Assembly (NCBI GenBank): GCA_030704615.1
Contig: CM060731.1
Coordinates: 64,708,756-64,772,755, forward strand
DNA from: Takakia lepidozioides
Lineage: Eukaryota; Streptophyta; Takakiopsida; Takakiales; Takakiaceae
Reading direction: 5' to 3'
DNA length: 64,000 nucleotides
The position numbers and the translations under genes are program-made. Under the pieces are notes generated by a model that saw only the letters and a program-made list of their open reading frames with translations, had not been told where the DNA came from and searched no databases. Below, one piece after another: positions 50,190 through 60,265 of this stretch. The first letter of the stretch is position 1, and every line of letters starts with the position of its first letter.

Positions 50190-51000
50190 GAACACGAACA
50201 GATGGTGCTCCTAACGGATGAAACGGATGAAAGCTCATCCATAACGAAGCCTCGGTTATAAATTCTGTCAACGACGGAGAATGGATGGATGAGGAGGTGG
50301 TTTCCGTCGTACGGGTGGTTCCTTGCCAGCTGCCAAGACGCAGGTCAGAATCAGAATCAGGAAGCGCCGCCTTTGGGCCCACAACCTTGGATTCTGCACT
50401 CTCTTCTTCATCCAACGAAGCTAGGAATTAGCGGATGAATCCATCCATGTTGGCCTCGCTGACATGATTCGCTGTCCAGAACATGTCGATGTGAACAGAG
50501 TTCCACGGAATCGTCGCGATGCTGACACGTCAGATAACTGATTACATCCCCACAGATGTTTCATCCACACGACAGCCGGTATTTTCTTTTTCTTTTTTCT
50601 TTTCTATATGGCTTTGAATATTTGTCTGGGGCCCACGTTTGAAGAGGGCAGTTTCGCCACGCGGAACACGTTCTCAAAGCGAGGGTGATTTCTCATCGAT
50701 GGAACATGGATGAGGACAGTTCTCAGTTACAGAAAGTGCAAGTTTGCGAGTACTTTCCGAAAGGCGAATGGATGAAGATTTCGCCTTGAAAGCGGGTCGC
50801 AAGTTTGGTGTGGAATGACGATGTATATCCGTTTGGGTTTTCTTGTTCTGGACAAGACGACAGGAACCACGCACCCACAAGAAGACGGAATGGTGGTTGG
50901 TACACTAGAAACCAGCCCAGTTACACTCAAAGGAGCCGCGAATTAGGGCGAACAATGATGAGACGAAGGGCGAGTTTCATCCATCCACAATGAAGGCATG
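50190..51000. repeat. Region rich in GGATGAA / TTCATCC
   Basis: The motif (G)GATGAA or TTCATCC, often next to ATGGATGG/CCATCCAT, recurs in both orientations at about 50216, 50224, 50236, 50408, 50433, 50558, 50708, 50768 and 50978. Together with 48715 and 49620 it suggests subterminal repeats of a DNA element. Ends not found. The overlapping open frames do not look coding. Confidence 0.4.
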
Positions 51001-51109
51001 ACGTGGCACGAGGGGGGCCCACCTATTCTGCGGTATAATTAGCTTTCCCTAATCTGCACGCCAATTGCGTCCTAGGGGTTTTACTACCGTCTTACTAAAC
51101 TCTAGTAGT

Positions 51110-51210
51110 TAGACGCTACGACAAACTAATCCAAGTGTCTTGCAGAGAAAATGGTTCCGGGCTCAAATCCAGAAAGAGACAAGGTGGAGACTGGGATACG
51201 TGCTGGAAAT
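51110..51210 (+). repeat. SINE-like B-box sequence
   Basis: AGTAGTTAGACGCTACGAC followed by GGTTCCGGGCTCAAATCC fits tRNA-like A- and B-box words. Weak. Confidence 0.35.
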
Positions 51211-54200
51211 GTCTGGATAAGCCTAGTGCAGGTGGCGGTGTGTGAGTGGGTATCTCGTGAGGAGCGCATCCCATTGCGCGAGGGTGGGGTCAGTGATCAG
51301 AACTGATCCAGTCCGTACGGTGGGCCTGCTTCCGTTAGCGATCCGTGTAACTCTCCGTCTCTGACAAGATACGAGGGATTCTCGGCTAAAGTACCTCCGT
51401 TTGAAGATCAGTTTCCGTTTCCCTTTTGCTGTACATATTGTTTTTTCGAAGAAGATGAGTTTCAGTTGAAGAATGTGTAACTTAAGGAATTTGTCAACAT
51501 GTGTACGTGACAACAGGCTGGCCTGCAACCATCGAAGGTTCTCTGCCCGCGCTGGGCTGGCCATGTGTGATCGATCTCCTCCTTGAAATGGGTTCACAGT
51601 TCACACCCCCAACTAGACAGACACTCTCTGAGGCTTGCTGCTGGAGCCACTCCCAACAAGTACCGGTACCGCCAGCAGCCTTATTGTTCAAAGTACAGAT
51701 AGAATACTTTGGTCCCTTAGAAGTTAATGTCTTGTCATGTTTGAACTCCCATCTTTATTACATGGGTAATCGCGTACCATTTGGATATATACCCACAAGG
51801 AACTTGAAGTCTCGTGCGACAACTTTGAGCACGAGGAATGAAAAATCAGGTTGTAAATGTTGAGCTGAGATTGGCTTCATTTCTTTTTCTCAAGCAAAAG
51901 GGGGCTGATCCTTTCTCAAAACCATGACCGAATTAAGCACATCAATGTTCAGCTCGAAGTTTGACTTGAGAAGTGAGTGCACAGTGAGGTCAGGTCAATG
52001 CAAGGTCAGGTCAATGCAGGGATCATGTGAAGGTAATGATATATATTCACCACAGAAACCCAACCTTAAGGATTTGAAATGGGAGTGTTTTGCATGGGGG
52101 TACTTACAGAGTAAGTTATACATGTACAAAGCATGTCATGAGCACCAAGTTTTGTCAATGAACAGAGCTTCTTTCGGCGGGAGGATAGGTGGTGCATAGA
52201 AGTGCACGGACACTTTTTTAGTCACTGCCGAGATCATCAGCTTCTAGATTATCAAAAGAGAGTCGAGACACCTTTACTAATAACACAAATTTAGTGGCTA
52301 GCGTCAAATCACTTGATCCACGGGAAATCGCCACCACTGTCCCGCCTTCTCAGTTGTTGTTCGGTCCCGTCTTGGATACTATTTCTGGTGTTGTTCTGGC
52401 AGAAAATCAAAGAATTCCACCTGCATGAACACGTTGGATATGCAGTGACTACAGTCCCGCCTAAAGAACAGGGGGGGCCATTCACGACTTTGTTCTCCAT
52501 TGAGTGCAGGGATATTATTCATTGAGTGCAGGATAAGAGAGTTTAATTCATTGGTTGTTGGATCGTGTAGGAATATAAGTAGCAAAACTCTACGGTTTAA
52601 ATCAAGCCAAAGCCGGCCGTAATACTGCTGCAACCAGAACCCGTAAGGGCTACAGTGACTGGAACGAAAGCTACAGCATAACAGTATGTACTTAGCAAAG
52701 TGGAGATCTAGGGGAGACCCTAGCCCACATTCACATCTGTAACCCACGATAAAGATGGTCTGAGATGGTCAACGAGCTGCGGTTTTCCTGTGCCCACAAG
52801 GACGCTTCTGGTGCAGGCTGCAAATCTTGTGATGGCCTCTGATAGCTGGATTAAAGTAGTCACCAGCCGAGCAAATCCTTCTCCACCCTTGGGTACATCA
52901 GGTACGAAATGCCGAAACTGCGGGACTCATTTTTTGCTTCTGCGGCCTGCTCCTAGTGCTCCTTGGCTTGGCCCAAGCGACACCCAACCATCATTCGGTT
53001 TGTAACCTAAAACCTTCCTTCTTGTACTTTTTTGTGCAAATTTGACACTTTCTCCTGTTCTAAAAGTGTTGCATTGGGCCGCACTTGTAAGCTTTGTGGA
53101 TTTTTCAGCCCAGGAACATCGCTGGGGTGTCCTTGCATGAGCGACACTGTGGAGTTGTTTTTGGTGTGGTGAAGTTGTTGTTTTCATTTGTTGTGGGTGC
53201 GGTGCACCAATATCACTGGGTCTGAGATGGGAAATCTTTGGTGAGAGAGATGTTCCTCCTTCTGCCATGGAACTAATGAATTGCCGATTGAAGGTTGTTA
53301 CAGCCTGATGACCATAGTGTTTACGTTGTATCTCAAGTATACAACCGCAGTACAAAGGATGAGGACATCAGGGGAGAAGGAAAGAAATGTACTTTGTAAC
53401 CCTCTACTGGCCCAGTCACAAAGCCTTACTAAACAAGCCTATTAAGGGCTGAATATATGTAAGTGCTTTTGAAGGGCAGGGGTAGGCTGAAGAATATTCA
53501 TCCCCAGTTTTGGGCGCTTCTCAACTTTTAACCTGCTCAACAATTAGGTCGAGACATTTTTATACATGTCTTCACACATAGGTTTCATATATCAGTAGGT
53601 GGCGGCCTTTCGGATTAGTGTTTGAACATTTGCGGGATTGCTTCTCTCCTCAGGATTCAACCAACGGATTCTCCCTGCTTTTCCAAGTGTGCTCATACAT
53701 TGCCAAGAGTGGCCATATTCCTACTCAAGCCAATGGAGGAGTGCAAGCCTCTTGGCCATGTCCAAAAGTTATTCATGAGGACTACGACCCATATCTATGG
53801 GATAGGTCATCTATTGTCTTGTACTGAGTCGCTCTTACTTATATATTTAGCTTCCTAATGTTTTTCTGTGCATTTCTCCCCGTACCTACCAGTGAGGAGG
53901 TCAATGTGAGGCTATGGTGCATACGCTTCATTCTTCCCTAGACCCTCATCCAGACTGGGTTGTCCTTCAGGTTATCAATGCATTCACGAGCACCCATATT
54001 CCAAGAGCTAAAATCAATGTGAGGTGATTTTCAACAACTCATCCACTTTGTGAGATTGTTTATGTATGCTTGTGTCAATACATAGCTCTTGTACAACCAT
54101 CAATCCTCGAGTGGACATGGTCACCACCAATCAGAAGTTGAAGGCGATCCACCAGGGGGATCTCTGTTGCTCATTGGCTCCCAGCCCATTGGCTCGTTGT

Positions 54201-54416
54201 CAAGCCACCTTATCAATTTCATCTCCGGGTGTGGAATGCTCTGATTTCCCATCTATGCTGGGTAGACCTCACTATCATTTCCTGTGGATATGCCACAGGA
54301 AATGCCCTCAATAGTACATCATGGTCAATATTCTCAGGAGATGGTGGATGAACTGAGTAGCTACACCGATCAATGAATGAAGCCAGAAACTCACACCATT
54401 CCAGACAATCATCGTT
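51211..54416. other. No confidently assigned gene
   Basis: Short frames on both strands. 51980-52020 holds a short AGGTCA(G)GTCAATGCA duplication and 52490-52535 a GAGTGCAGG(G)AT(A) duplication. Apart from the hypothetical ORF at 52927-53268, nothing can be named. Confidence 0.35.
52927..53268 (-). CDS. Hypothetical 113-aa ORF
   Basis: From MAEGGTSLSPKISHLRPSD to a Lys/Arg end (GALGAGRRSKK). Rich in Ser, Thr, Lys and Pro, with no known motif. It could be chance: the opposite strand has Cys-pair words (CRNCG, CKLCG) that might be the real signal. Confidence 0.2.
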   Translation of the reverse strand: MAEGGTSLSPKISHLRPSDIGAPHPQQMKTTTSPHQKQLHSVAHARTPQRCSWAEKSTKLTSAAQCNTFRTGESVKFAQKSTRRKVLGYKPNDGWVSLGPSQGALGAGRRSKK

Positions 54417-57400
54417 TCACCAGTAATCCTCACAAGAACAAACCCCATCTTCAAAGTGGTGAAAGCGGTTAGCATCCCGTACAACAATTGCTCGGCCAAC
54501 AATCTTTGAGATCAACTTGGTGGAGGTGTGGCAGTCACCACACACCCGAAGATTCTTGATGAGACGGAGAGGAGTCCTAGGGGCCGTGCTGATCAGCCCA
54601 AAACCAATGGCCAGCTTCTCACTGTGGTGGCAAAGAGAAAATTCCCTTTCCTCCTCCCCCACATCATGCAATACAAAGCGTGTATCAGGCACATACCCTG
54701 CCTCCTTCATCTGCCCAGACAATCTTCTCAGCTCAGCATGGATTTCCTTGATTTTGGGATGCAATTTGTCATCTAGAGCAAAGGTGTGCACACTGTTGCC
54801 GACCTCAATGCAGCAGCGACCTGGCTCCTCTCTAACCCCTCTGACCTTCATTACTTTTCTCACCTTTGCGCTATCGTCCCACCTGCCAGCTGTGGCATAG
54901 ATGTTGGATAGCAACACGTAAGTTGCGGCGTCCTGTTCATCCCACTTGAGAATAGATGTCGCCGCACGTTCAGCCATCTCCACATTGCCATGGATTCTGC
55001 AGGCACCAAGCAAGGCCTTCCACACCACAGTATCTGGTTTGATTGGCATTTTATTAATGAGGTCCTCTGCCTCATCCAATCGCCCCACACGTCCAAGAAG
55101 GTCCACCATGCAGCCAAAGTGCTTAACTGTCGGAGTGACACCATGATCTTGACTCAGGGAATCGAAGAAGCGTCTTCCTTCATACAGTAGGCCAACATGG
55201 CTGCATGCAGAGAGAACACATATAAATGTGATACTGTCCGGCTTCAAGCCTTCCTTTTGCATTCCTTCAAATAGTTGCAGGACCTCCCTATGGCAACCAT
55301 GCTGGGCATATCCTGCCATCATTGCGTTCCAGGACACCACATCTCGTTCCGTCATATCGTCGAACACTCCCTTTGCATCATCAATGCACCCACATTTGGC
55401 ATACATGTCCACGAGAGTATTGTTCAGAATGACATCAGATACAATTCCAGCTTTGACGATGGCCTCATGGACCTCTTTGCCCTTTTCCAGGGCTGCCAGG
55501 GTCGCACACACATTGCAAACACAAACAAACGTGATGTGGTCGGGTTTCACCCCTTCCCCCAACATTTGCCTATAAGTCTCCAAAGCCTCCATCCTGAACC
55601 CCTGCTGTGCATATCCTGAAATCATTGCATTCCATGACGCCACATCTCGCTCAGCCATATTGTTGAATACTCCCCTTGCATCCTCAATGCACCCACATTT
55701 GGAATACATGTTCACAAGGGTATTGTTCAGAATGACGTTTGGTACAATTCCAGCTTTGACAATGTCACCGTGGACCTCTTTGCTCTTTTCCAGCGCTGCC
55801 AGGCTCGCACACGCATTGCAAACGCAAATAAATGTGATGTGGTCGGGCTTCACCCCTTCCCGCACCATTTGCTCATAGGTCTCCAAAGCCTCCATCCCAC
55901 GCCCCTGCTGTGCATATCCTGCGATCATGGCACTCCACGACACCACATTTCGTTCAGCCATGTTGTCGAACACTCCCTTTGCATCCTCGATGCACCCACA
56001 TTTGGCATACATGTCCACGAGGGTAGTGTTGAGGATAACATCTGGTACAATTCCAGCTTTGATGATGTCGCCATGGATCTCTTTGCCCCTTTCCAGGGCT
56101 GCCAAGCTCGCACACGCATTGCAAACACAAACAAACGTGACGTGGTTGGGTTTCACCCCTTCCCTCACCATTTGCTCATAGGTCTCCAAAGCCTCCATCC
56201 CACGCCCGTGCTGTGCATACCCTGAAATCATTGTGTTCCAGGACACTACATTTCGTTCAGCCATATTGTCGAACACTCCCTTTGCATCGTGGATGCACCC
56301 ACATTTGGCATACATGTCCACGAGGGTATTGTTCAGAATGACATTTGGTACAATTCCAGCTTTGACGATGTCAGTATGGACCTCTTTGCCCTTTTCCAGG
56401 GTTGCCAGGCTCGCACACGCATTGCAAACACCAACAAATGTGATGTGGTTGGGCTTCACCCCTTCCCGCACCATTTGCTCATAGGTCTCCATAGCCTCCA
56501 TCCCACGCCCCTGCTGTGCATATCCTGCAATCATCGTGGTCCAAGACACCACATCTCGTTCAGCCATGTTGTCGAACACTCCCTTTGCATCCACAAGGCT
56601 CCCACATCTGGCATACATATTCATCAGAGCAGTGTTCAGAACAACATCCGGTACAATTCCCGCTTTGATGATGTCATCATGGACCTCTTTGCCCTTGTCC
56701 AAGGCTGCCAGGTTTGCACACACATTGCAAACACAAGCAAATGTGATGTGGTTGGGCTTCAGCCCTTCCTGCACCATTTTCTGGTAGATCTTCAAAGCTT
56801 CCATCCCGTGCCCCTGCTGCGCATATCCTGCAATCATCGTAGTCCAAGCCACCACATCTCGTTCATCCATATTGTCAAACACTCCCTTTGCCTCCACGAT
56901 GCTCCCACATCTGGCATACATATTCATCAGAGCAGTGTTCAGAATGACATTTGGTGCAATTCTAGCTTTGACTATGTCACGATGGACCTCTTTGCCCTTT
57001 TCCAGGCTTGAACATGCATTGCAAACGCAAACAAACGTGATGTGGTTGGGCTTCACCCCTTCCCTCAACATTTGCTCATAGGTCTCCAAAGCGTCCATAC
57101 CGCGCCCCTGCCGTACATATCCTGAGATCATTGCGCTCCAGGACACCACATTTCGTTCAGCCATATTGTCGAACACTCCCTTTGCATCATCGATGCACCC
57201 ACATTTGGCATACATGTTCACCAGGGTACTGTTCAGAATGACATCTGGTACAATTCCAGCTTTCACAATGTCGTCATGGACCTCTTTGCCCTTTTTCAGG
57301 GCTGCCAGGCTCGCACATGCATTGCAAACGCAAACATACGTGATGTGGTTGGGCTTCACCCCTTCCCGTATCATTTGCTCGTAGGTCTCCAAAGCCTTCC

Positions 57401-57860
57401 TATCACACCCATGCTTGGTAAATCCTGCCATCATTATATTCCACGTTATCAAACATCGTTGAGGCATTCTGTTGAACACTTGGTGAGCATCCATGATGCT
57501 CCCGCACTTAACATACATGTTGACAAGGGTGTTGTGTAGGAAAACGTTTGGCTTGAATCCACTTTGGATAATGTGAGCATGCACCTGCTTTCCAGCTACA
57601 AGGCCTTTCATCTTGATGCATTTATGTAATAGACACACATAAGTATATGAATCTGCTGAAATGCCTCCTTGGTTTAAAGTCTGTAGAGCCTCTTTCAGTA
57701 GCCCTGCCTCACAGAGCATCCTCACATCCCGAAAAGTGCCAGAAGAGGCATGGTGGACCCCCTCTCTTGGTCCTGTTTCACAAGCTGTGGTCATGGTCCA
57801 GGTGCCTGATTTTAGAAACTGTGCCGCAGCGCTGCTGCTTCCAATTGACCATCTACCCAT
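54417..57860 (-). CDS. DYW-type PPR protein, 1147 aa (organelle C-to-U RNA-editing factor)
   Basis: Single uninterrupted frame. Residues 1-21 are Ser/Ala-rich with few acids, a weak transit-peptide profile. PPRs start near residue 70 with an L motif, followed by P-L-S triplets of 101 aa. Seven successive KE(V/I)Hxx(I/V)(V/I)KA units are nearly identical, with wording such as GVKPNHITFVCVCNACASLA, NTLVDMYAKCGCIEDAKGVF and NVVSWSAMIAGYAQQGRGME. L2/S2 and E motifs follow (WKALLGACRIHGN, YVLLSNIYATAGRW), then DYW: CHHSEKLAIGFGLI with the HSE active site, RVCGDCHTSTKLI, and the end FEDGVCSCEDYW (canonical GDYW has Gly where Glu stands). Such proteins bind one or a few organellar RNAs and deaminate C to U. 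Met22 and Met48 are alternative starts. Confidence 0.93.
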   Translation of the reverse strand: MGRWSIGSSSAAAQFLKSGTWTMTTACETGPREGVHHASSGTFRDVRMLCEAGLLKEALQTLNQGGISADSYTYVCLLHKCIKMKGLVAGKQVHAHIIQSGFKPNVFLHNTLVNMYVKCGSIMDAHQVFNRMPQRCLITWNIMMAGFTKHGCDRKALETYEQMIREGVKPNHITYVCVCNACASLAALKKGKEVHDDIVKAGIVPDVILNSTLVNMYAKCGCIDDAKGVFDNMAERNVVSWSAMISGYVRQGRGMDALETYEQMLREGVKPNHITFVCVCNACSSLEKGKEVHRDIVKARIAPNVILNTALMNMYARCGSIVEAKGVFDNMDERDVVAWTTMIAGYAQQGHGMEALKIYQKMVQEGLKPNHITFACVCNVCANLAALDKGKEVHDDIIKAGIVPDVVLNTALMNMYARCGSLVDAKGVFDNMAERDVVSWTTMIAGYAQQGRGMEAMETYEQMVREGVKPNHITFVGVCNACASLATLEKGKEVHTDIVKAGIVPNVILNNTLVDMYAKCGCIHDAKGVFDNMAERNVVSWNTMISGYAQHGRGMEALETYEQMVREGVKPNHVTFVCVCNACASLAALERGKEIHGDIIKAGIVPDVILNTTLVDMYAKCGCIEDAKGVFDNMAERNVVSWSAMIAGYAQQGRGMEALETYEQMVREGVKPDHITFICVCNACASLAALEKSKEVHGDIVKAGIVPNVILNNTLVNMYSKCGCIEDARGVFNNMAERDVASWNAMISGYAQQGFRMEALETYRQMLGEGVKPDHITFVCVCNVCATLAALEKGKEVHEAIVKAGIVSDVILNNTLVDMYAKCGCIDDAKGVFDDMTERDVVSWNAMMAGYAQHGCHREVLQLFEGMQKEGLKPDSITFICVLSACSHVGLLYEGRRFFDSLSQDHGVTPTVKHFGCMVDLLGRVGRLDEAEDLINKMPIKPDTVVWKALLGACRIHGNVEMAERAATSILKWDEQDAATYVLLSNIYATAGRWDDSAKVRKVMKVRGVREEPGRCCIEVGNSVHTFALDDKLHPKIKEIHAELRRLSGQMKEAGYVPDTRFVLHDVGEEEREFSLCHHSEKLAIGFGLISTAPRTPLRLIKNLRVCGDCHTSTKLISKIVGRAIVVRDANRFHHFEDGVCSCEDYW

Positions 57861-59500
57861 GCAGATTTCTTGTAGCTATCGATCCACAGGGAATCACAGG
57901 TAATCTTGTGCTTGAAATCCCGCCCTCTTGGATGAATCCGGACCCACACTCTATCCCTGCTCCTTCAGCTATCCCTGACTCCCCCCAAATCATGCATACA
58001 TCCTCGCCTTGCTGCTAGCAGCTAACAATGACAGCCTAGATTTGCTATAGCAAACACCCCAGCCCTACTCATCGCACACAAGTTCATACACTGAATTGCA
58101 TCTGCTTCTCTCTCCAATCTAACAGGCATTCACCTTCTTGCCTCATTTGTCCCACCATTGACTGGGGTCGGAAAAATATTCCTTCCAAAGCTTCTCCTTG
58201 TCTCGGCTATCTGTTTTTGGATACTTTCCTGTTGCCACATTGGCAGTAACATGTCAAAATGAATCCAGACCACCATAGATCCACCCGACAAGCTAACTTG
58301 CAGAGTTTAACATGAAAAATTTAGGGACGACTCTGATAAGAGGGCAAACCAGGCTGAAATGTGTTGCAGAAGGTTTACTCATTAGCAGCGCCAGTTTTAT
58401 CAATTGTACCCCTGCCGCCACCGCCACTGCTTCCAGATCTACCCATGCAGATATGTTGTAGCTATCGATCCACAGGGAATCATAGGTAATCTTGTGCTTG
58501 AAATCCTGCCCTCTTTGATGTATCTGGACCCATACTCTATCCCTGCTCTTTCAGCTATCCCAGCCTCTGCACAAATCATGCATACATTCTCACCTTGCTG
58601 CTAGAGGCTGACAATGACAGCCTGGATTCGATCTGGCAAACACCCCAACCCTACTCATAACACACTAGTTTCTATGCTGAATTGCGTCTGCTTCTCTCTG
58701 TATTGTGAAAGGTATTCACCTTTTTGCCTGGATTGTCCCACCATTGACTGAGGTCAGAAAAATATTCCTTCCAAAGCTTCTCCTCCTCTCTGTTACTTGT
58801 TTGTGATGCTTTCCTGTTGTCGCATTGGCAGTAACATGACCAAATCAATCCAGACCACATAGATCCACCCAACAAGCTACTTGCAGAATTAAACATGAAA
58901 AACTGGAGACGACTCTGATAAGAGCGCAAAACAGGCTGAAATGTGTTGAAGAAGAATGTGCCCTCACCAGTGTGTCCTTGAGCTTGCGTCATGGCAGCTA
59001 GCTTTTCTTTCAACCATGGAGTATCCACCAGACCATCAACTCGAAAGGACCTCTTGTGTGTGCCGCTTATGTGTGTAGTCAGGTGAACTCGGATTGGCCT
59101 GTGAGGAGAACCACCACGATGCAGCTAAGCAGCCATAGATTTAAACTCGGCCCAAGCTGACCCTCCCAAGGACCTTGTAAACACCAGGAAAATAACCGAT
59201 TCATGATACTACCCAGAACAACCCACATTTGCAGGATGGACAAACTTCTTCACAAGGATAGTAAGAAGCCACACCTTGCAATTGCGTTTGTTCCGCCGTT
59301 CAGAAGGATCTTTAAGAAACTCGTGCCAGCTCTCCTCCATGCTCTGCAGAAGGCCTTGGTGCCCAAAAATCTGACAGCATCAACATTTGGACAAGTTCCC
59401 TTCTGGAGGAGTCCTAGTGCTCTTTCAACAACATTCATGCAAGTCACTTTGGGCTCCATTGGACTCAGCACAATGAAGAACAGTCGAAATGCCCAAACTC
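57855..59500 (-). pseudogene. OSB-like PDF-motif sequence, repeated (left arm)
   Basis: Minus-strand pieces follow the PDF motif of OSB proteins (plant organellar ssDNA-binding proteins), in which a W-x-x-F/Y-F-x-D-P-S-x-W-W-D-N half and a P-D-F-K-H-K...L-W half lie on adjoining exons. Seen here: SWHEFLKDPSERRNKRNCK (about 59340-59280), EKLWKEYFSDLSQWWDN (about 58790-58725), its PDF half as GQDFKHKITYDSLWIDSY (about 58510-58450), a second EKLWKEYFSDPSQWWD ending in a stop (about 58195-58140), and RGRDFKHKITCDSLWIDSY (about 57935-57870). Introns are retained. No OB-fold SSB domain is recognisable. Stops and changed residues (PDF to QDF/RDF) mark it as decayed. Confidence 0.75.
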
Positions 59501-59689
59501 ACACATATCTAAATAAGCTTATGTCGGTAGTCTGTGAAAACGCAGGGAGCAGCTGAGGAGACACAGTCTCAAACCTCCCAAGTACCTTGCAAACTTTCCA
59601 GAGCAAAGCGGGATTCTGACTTCACTCAATAACGGTACAGTCCAGTCCACACCATACGATCATACCAGAGTTCCGTCAAACACCCTTTC

Positions 59690-60060
59690 TCATCCTACAT
59701 CAAGAAAGCTCACCTTGTCAAGGCTACTGTCCCACCTTTGTGAAGTATCTTTAAAGAACTGCAAGCACTGTTCCATGCTCCAGCGTTGACCTACTCGCCA
59801 GTTATACCAATTATCGACCTGGCCTAACGATCCTAACGATCCCGTGCGCTTTCTTGCTTCGTACATTCGTTTCTGCTGAATTGCGCAAAAGACATTTCCT
59901 GAGAGTGGATCCGGCGGCGCATACAAACAATACATCGACCCCCAAAAAGGAATTGAATGGCATCCCTGAAGGCGCCATACCCACCGTCTGCAATGGACAC
60001 CGTCCTCGGCAAATTGCGAAGGGGAATGCCGCTTTCAGCTCCACAGCCCCGCTGCATGAC
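59690..60060 (-). pseudogene. Diverged PDF-motif-like segment between the inverted arms
   Basis: Minus frame 59935-59690 ends with WSMEQCLQFFKDTSQRWDSS, a variant of the first PDF half. 59803-59950 is the dispersed repeat also found at 35463-35620. Confidence 0.5.
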
Positions 60061-60265
60061 GCGAGGCCTCTCGTACGAGGAGCATAATTGTTATGAAGCC
60101 CTCAGAAAGATTGTTGAAGCAGATTGTTGAGCAGAGGATGAGGGAGTTGAAGCTCTGAGGGCACTTTGGCGTGTCGTTCAGACTTGTGGCTGCTCAGCTG
60201 CCCCCTGGTCGTTTTCACAGACCACCTCACAATCTCCAAAAGACTGACATAAGCTGGTTTAGCAT

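Noticed and set aside
49854-50415. Opposing 135- and 136-codon frames
   Set aside because: No motif, biased by the GGATGAA repeats, and the two frames are mutually antisense.
55228-57539. Many plus-strand frames of 66-240 codons opposite the PPR gene
   Set aside because: They repeat the 303-bp periodicity and are antisense shadows of the PPR triplets.
57855-58210. A PDF-PPR fusion protein
   Set aside because: The PDF frame differs from the PPR frame and carries a stop after WWDK, so no continuous product is possible from this sequence.
59690-60060. Independent gene between the inverted arms
   Set aside because: Overlapping frames on both strands; the only recognisable part is a diverged PDF-motif half.
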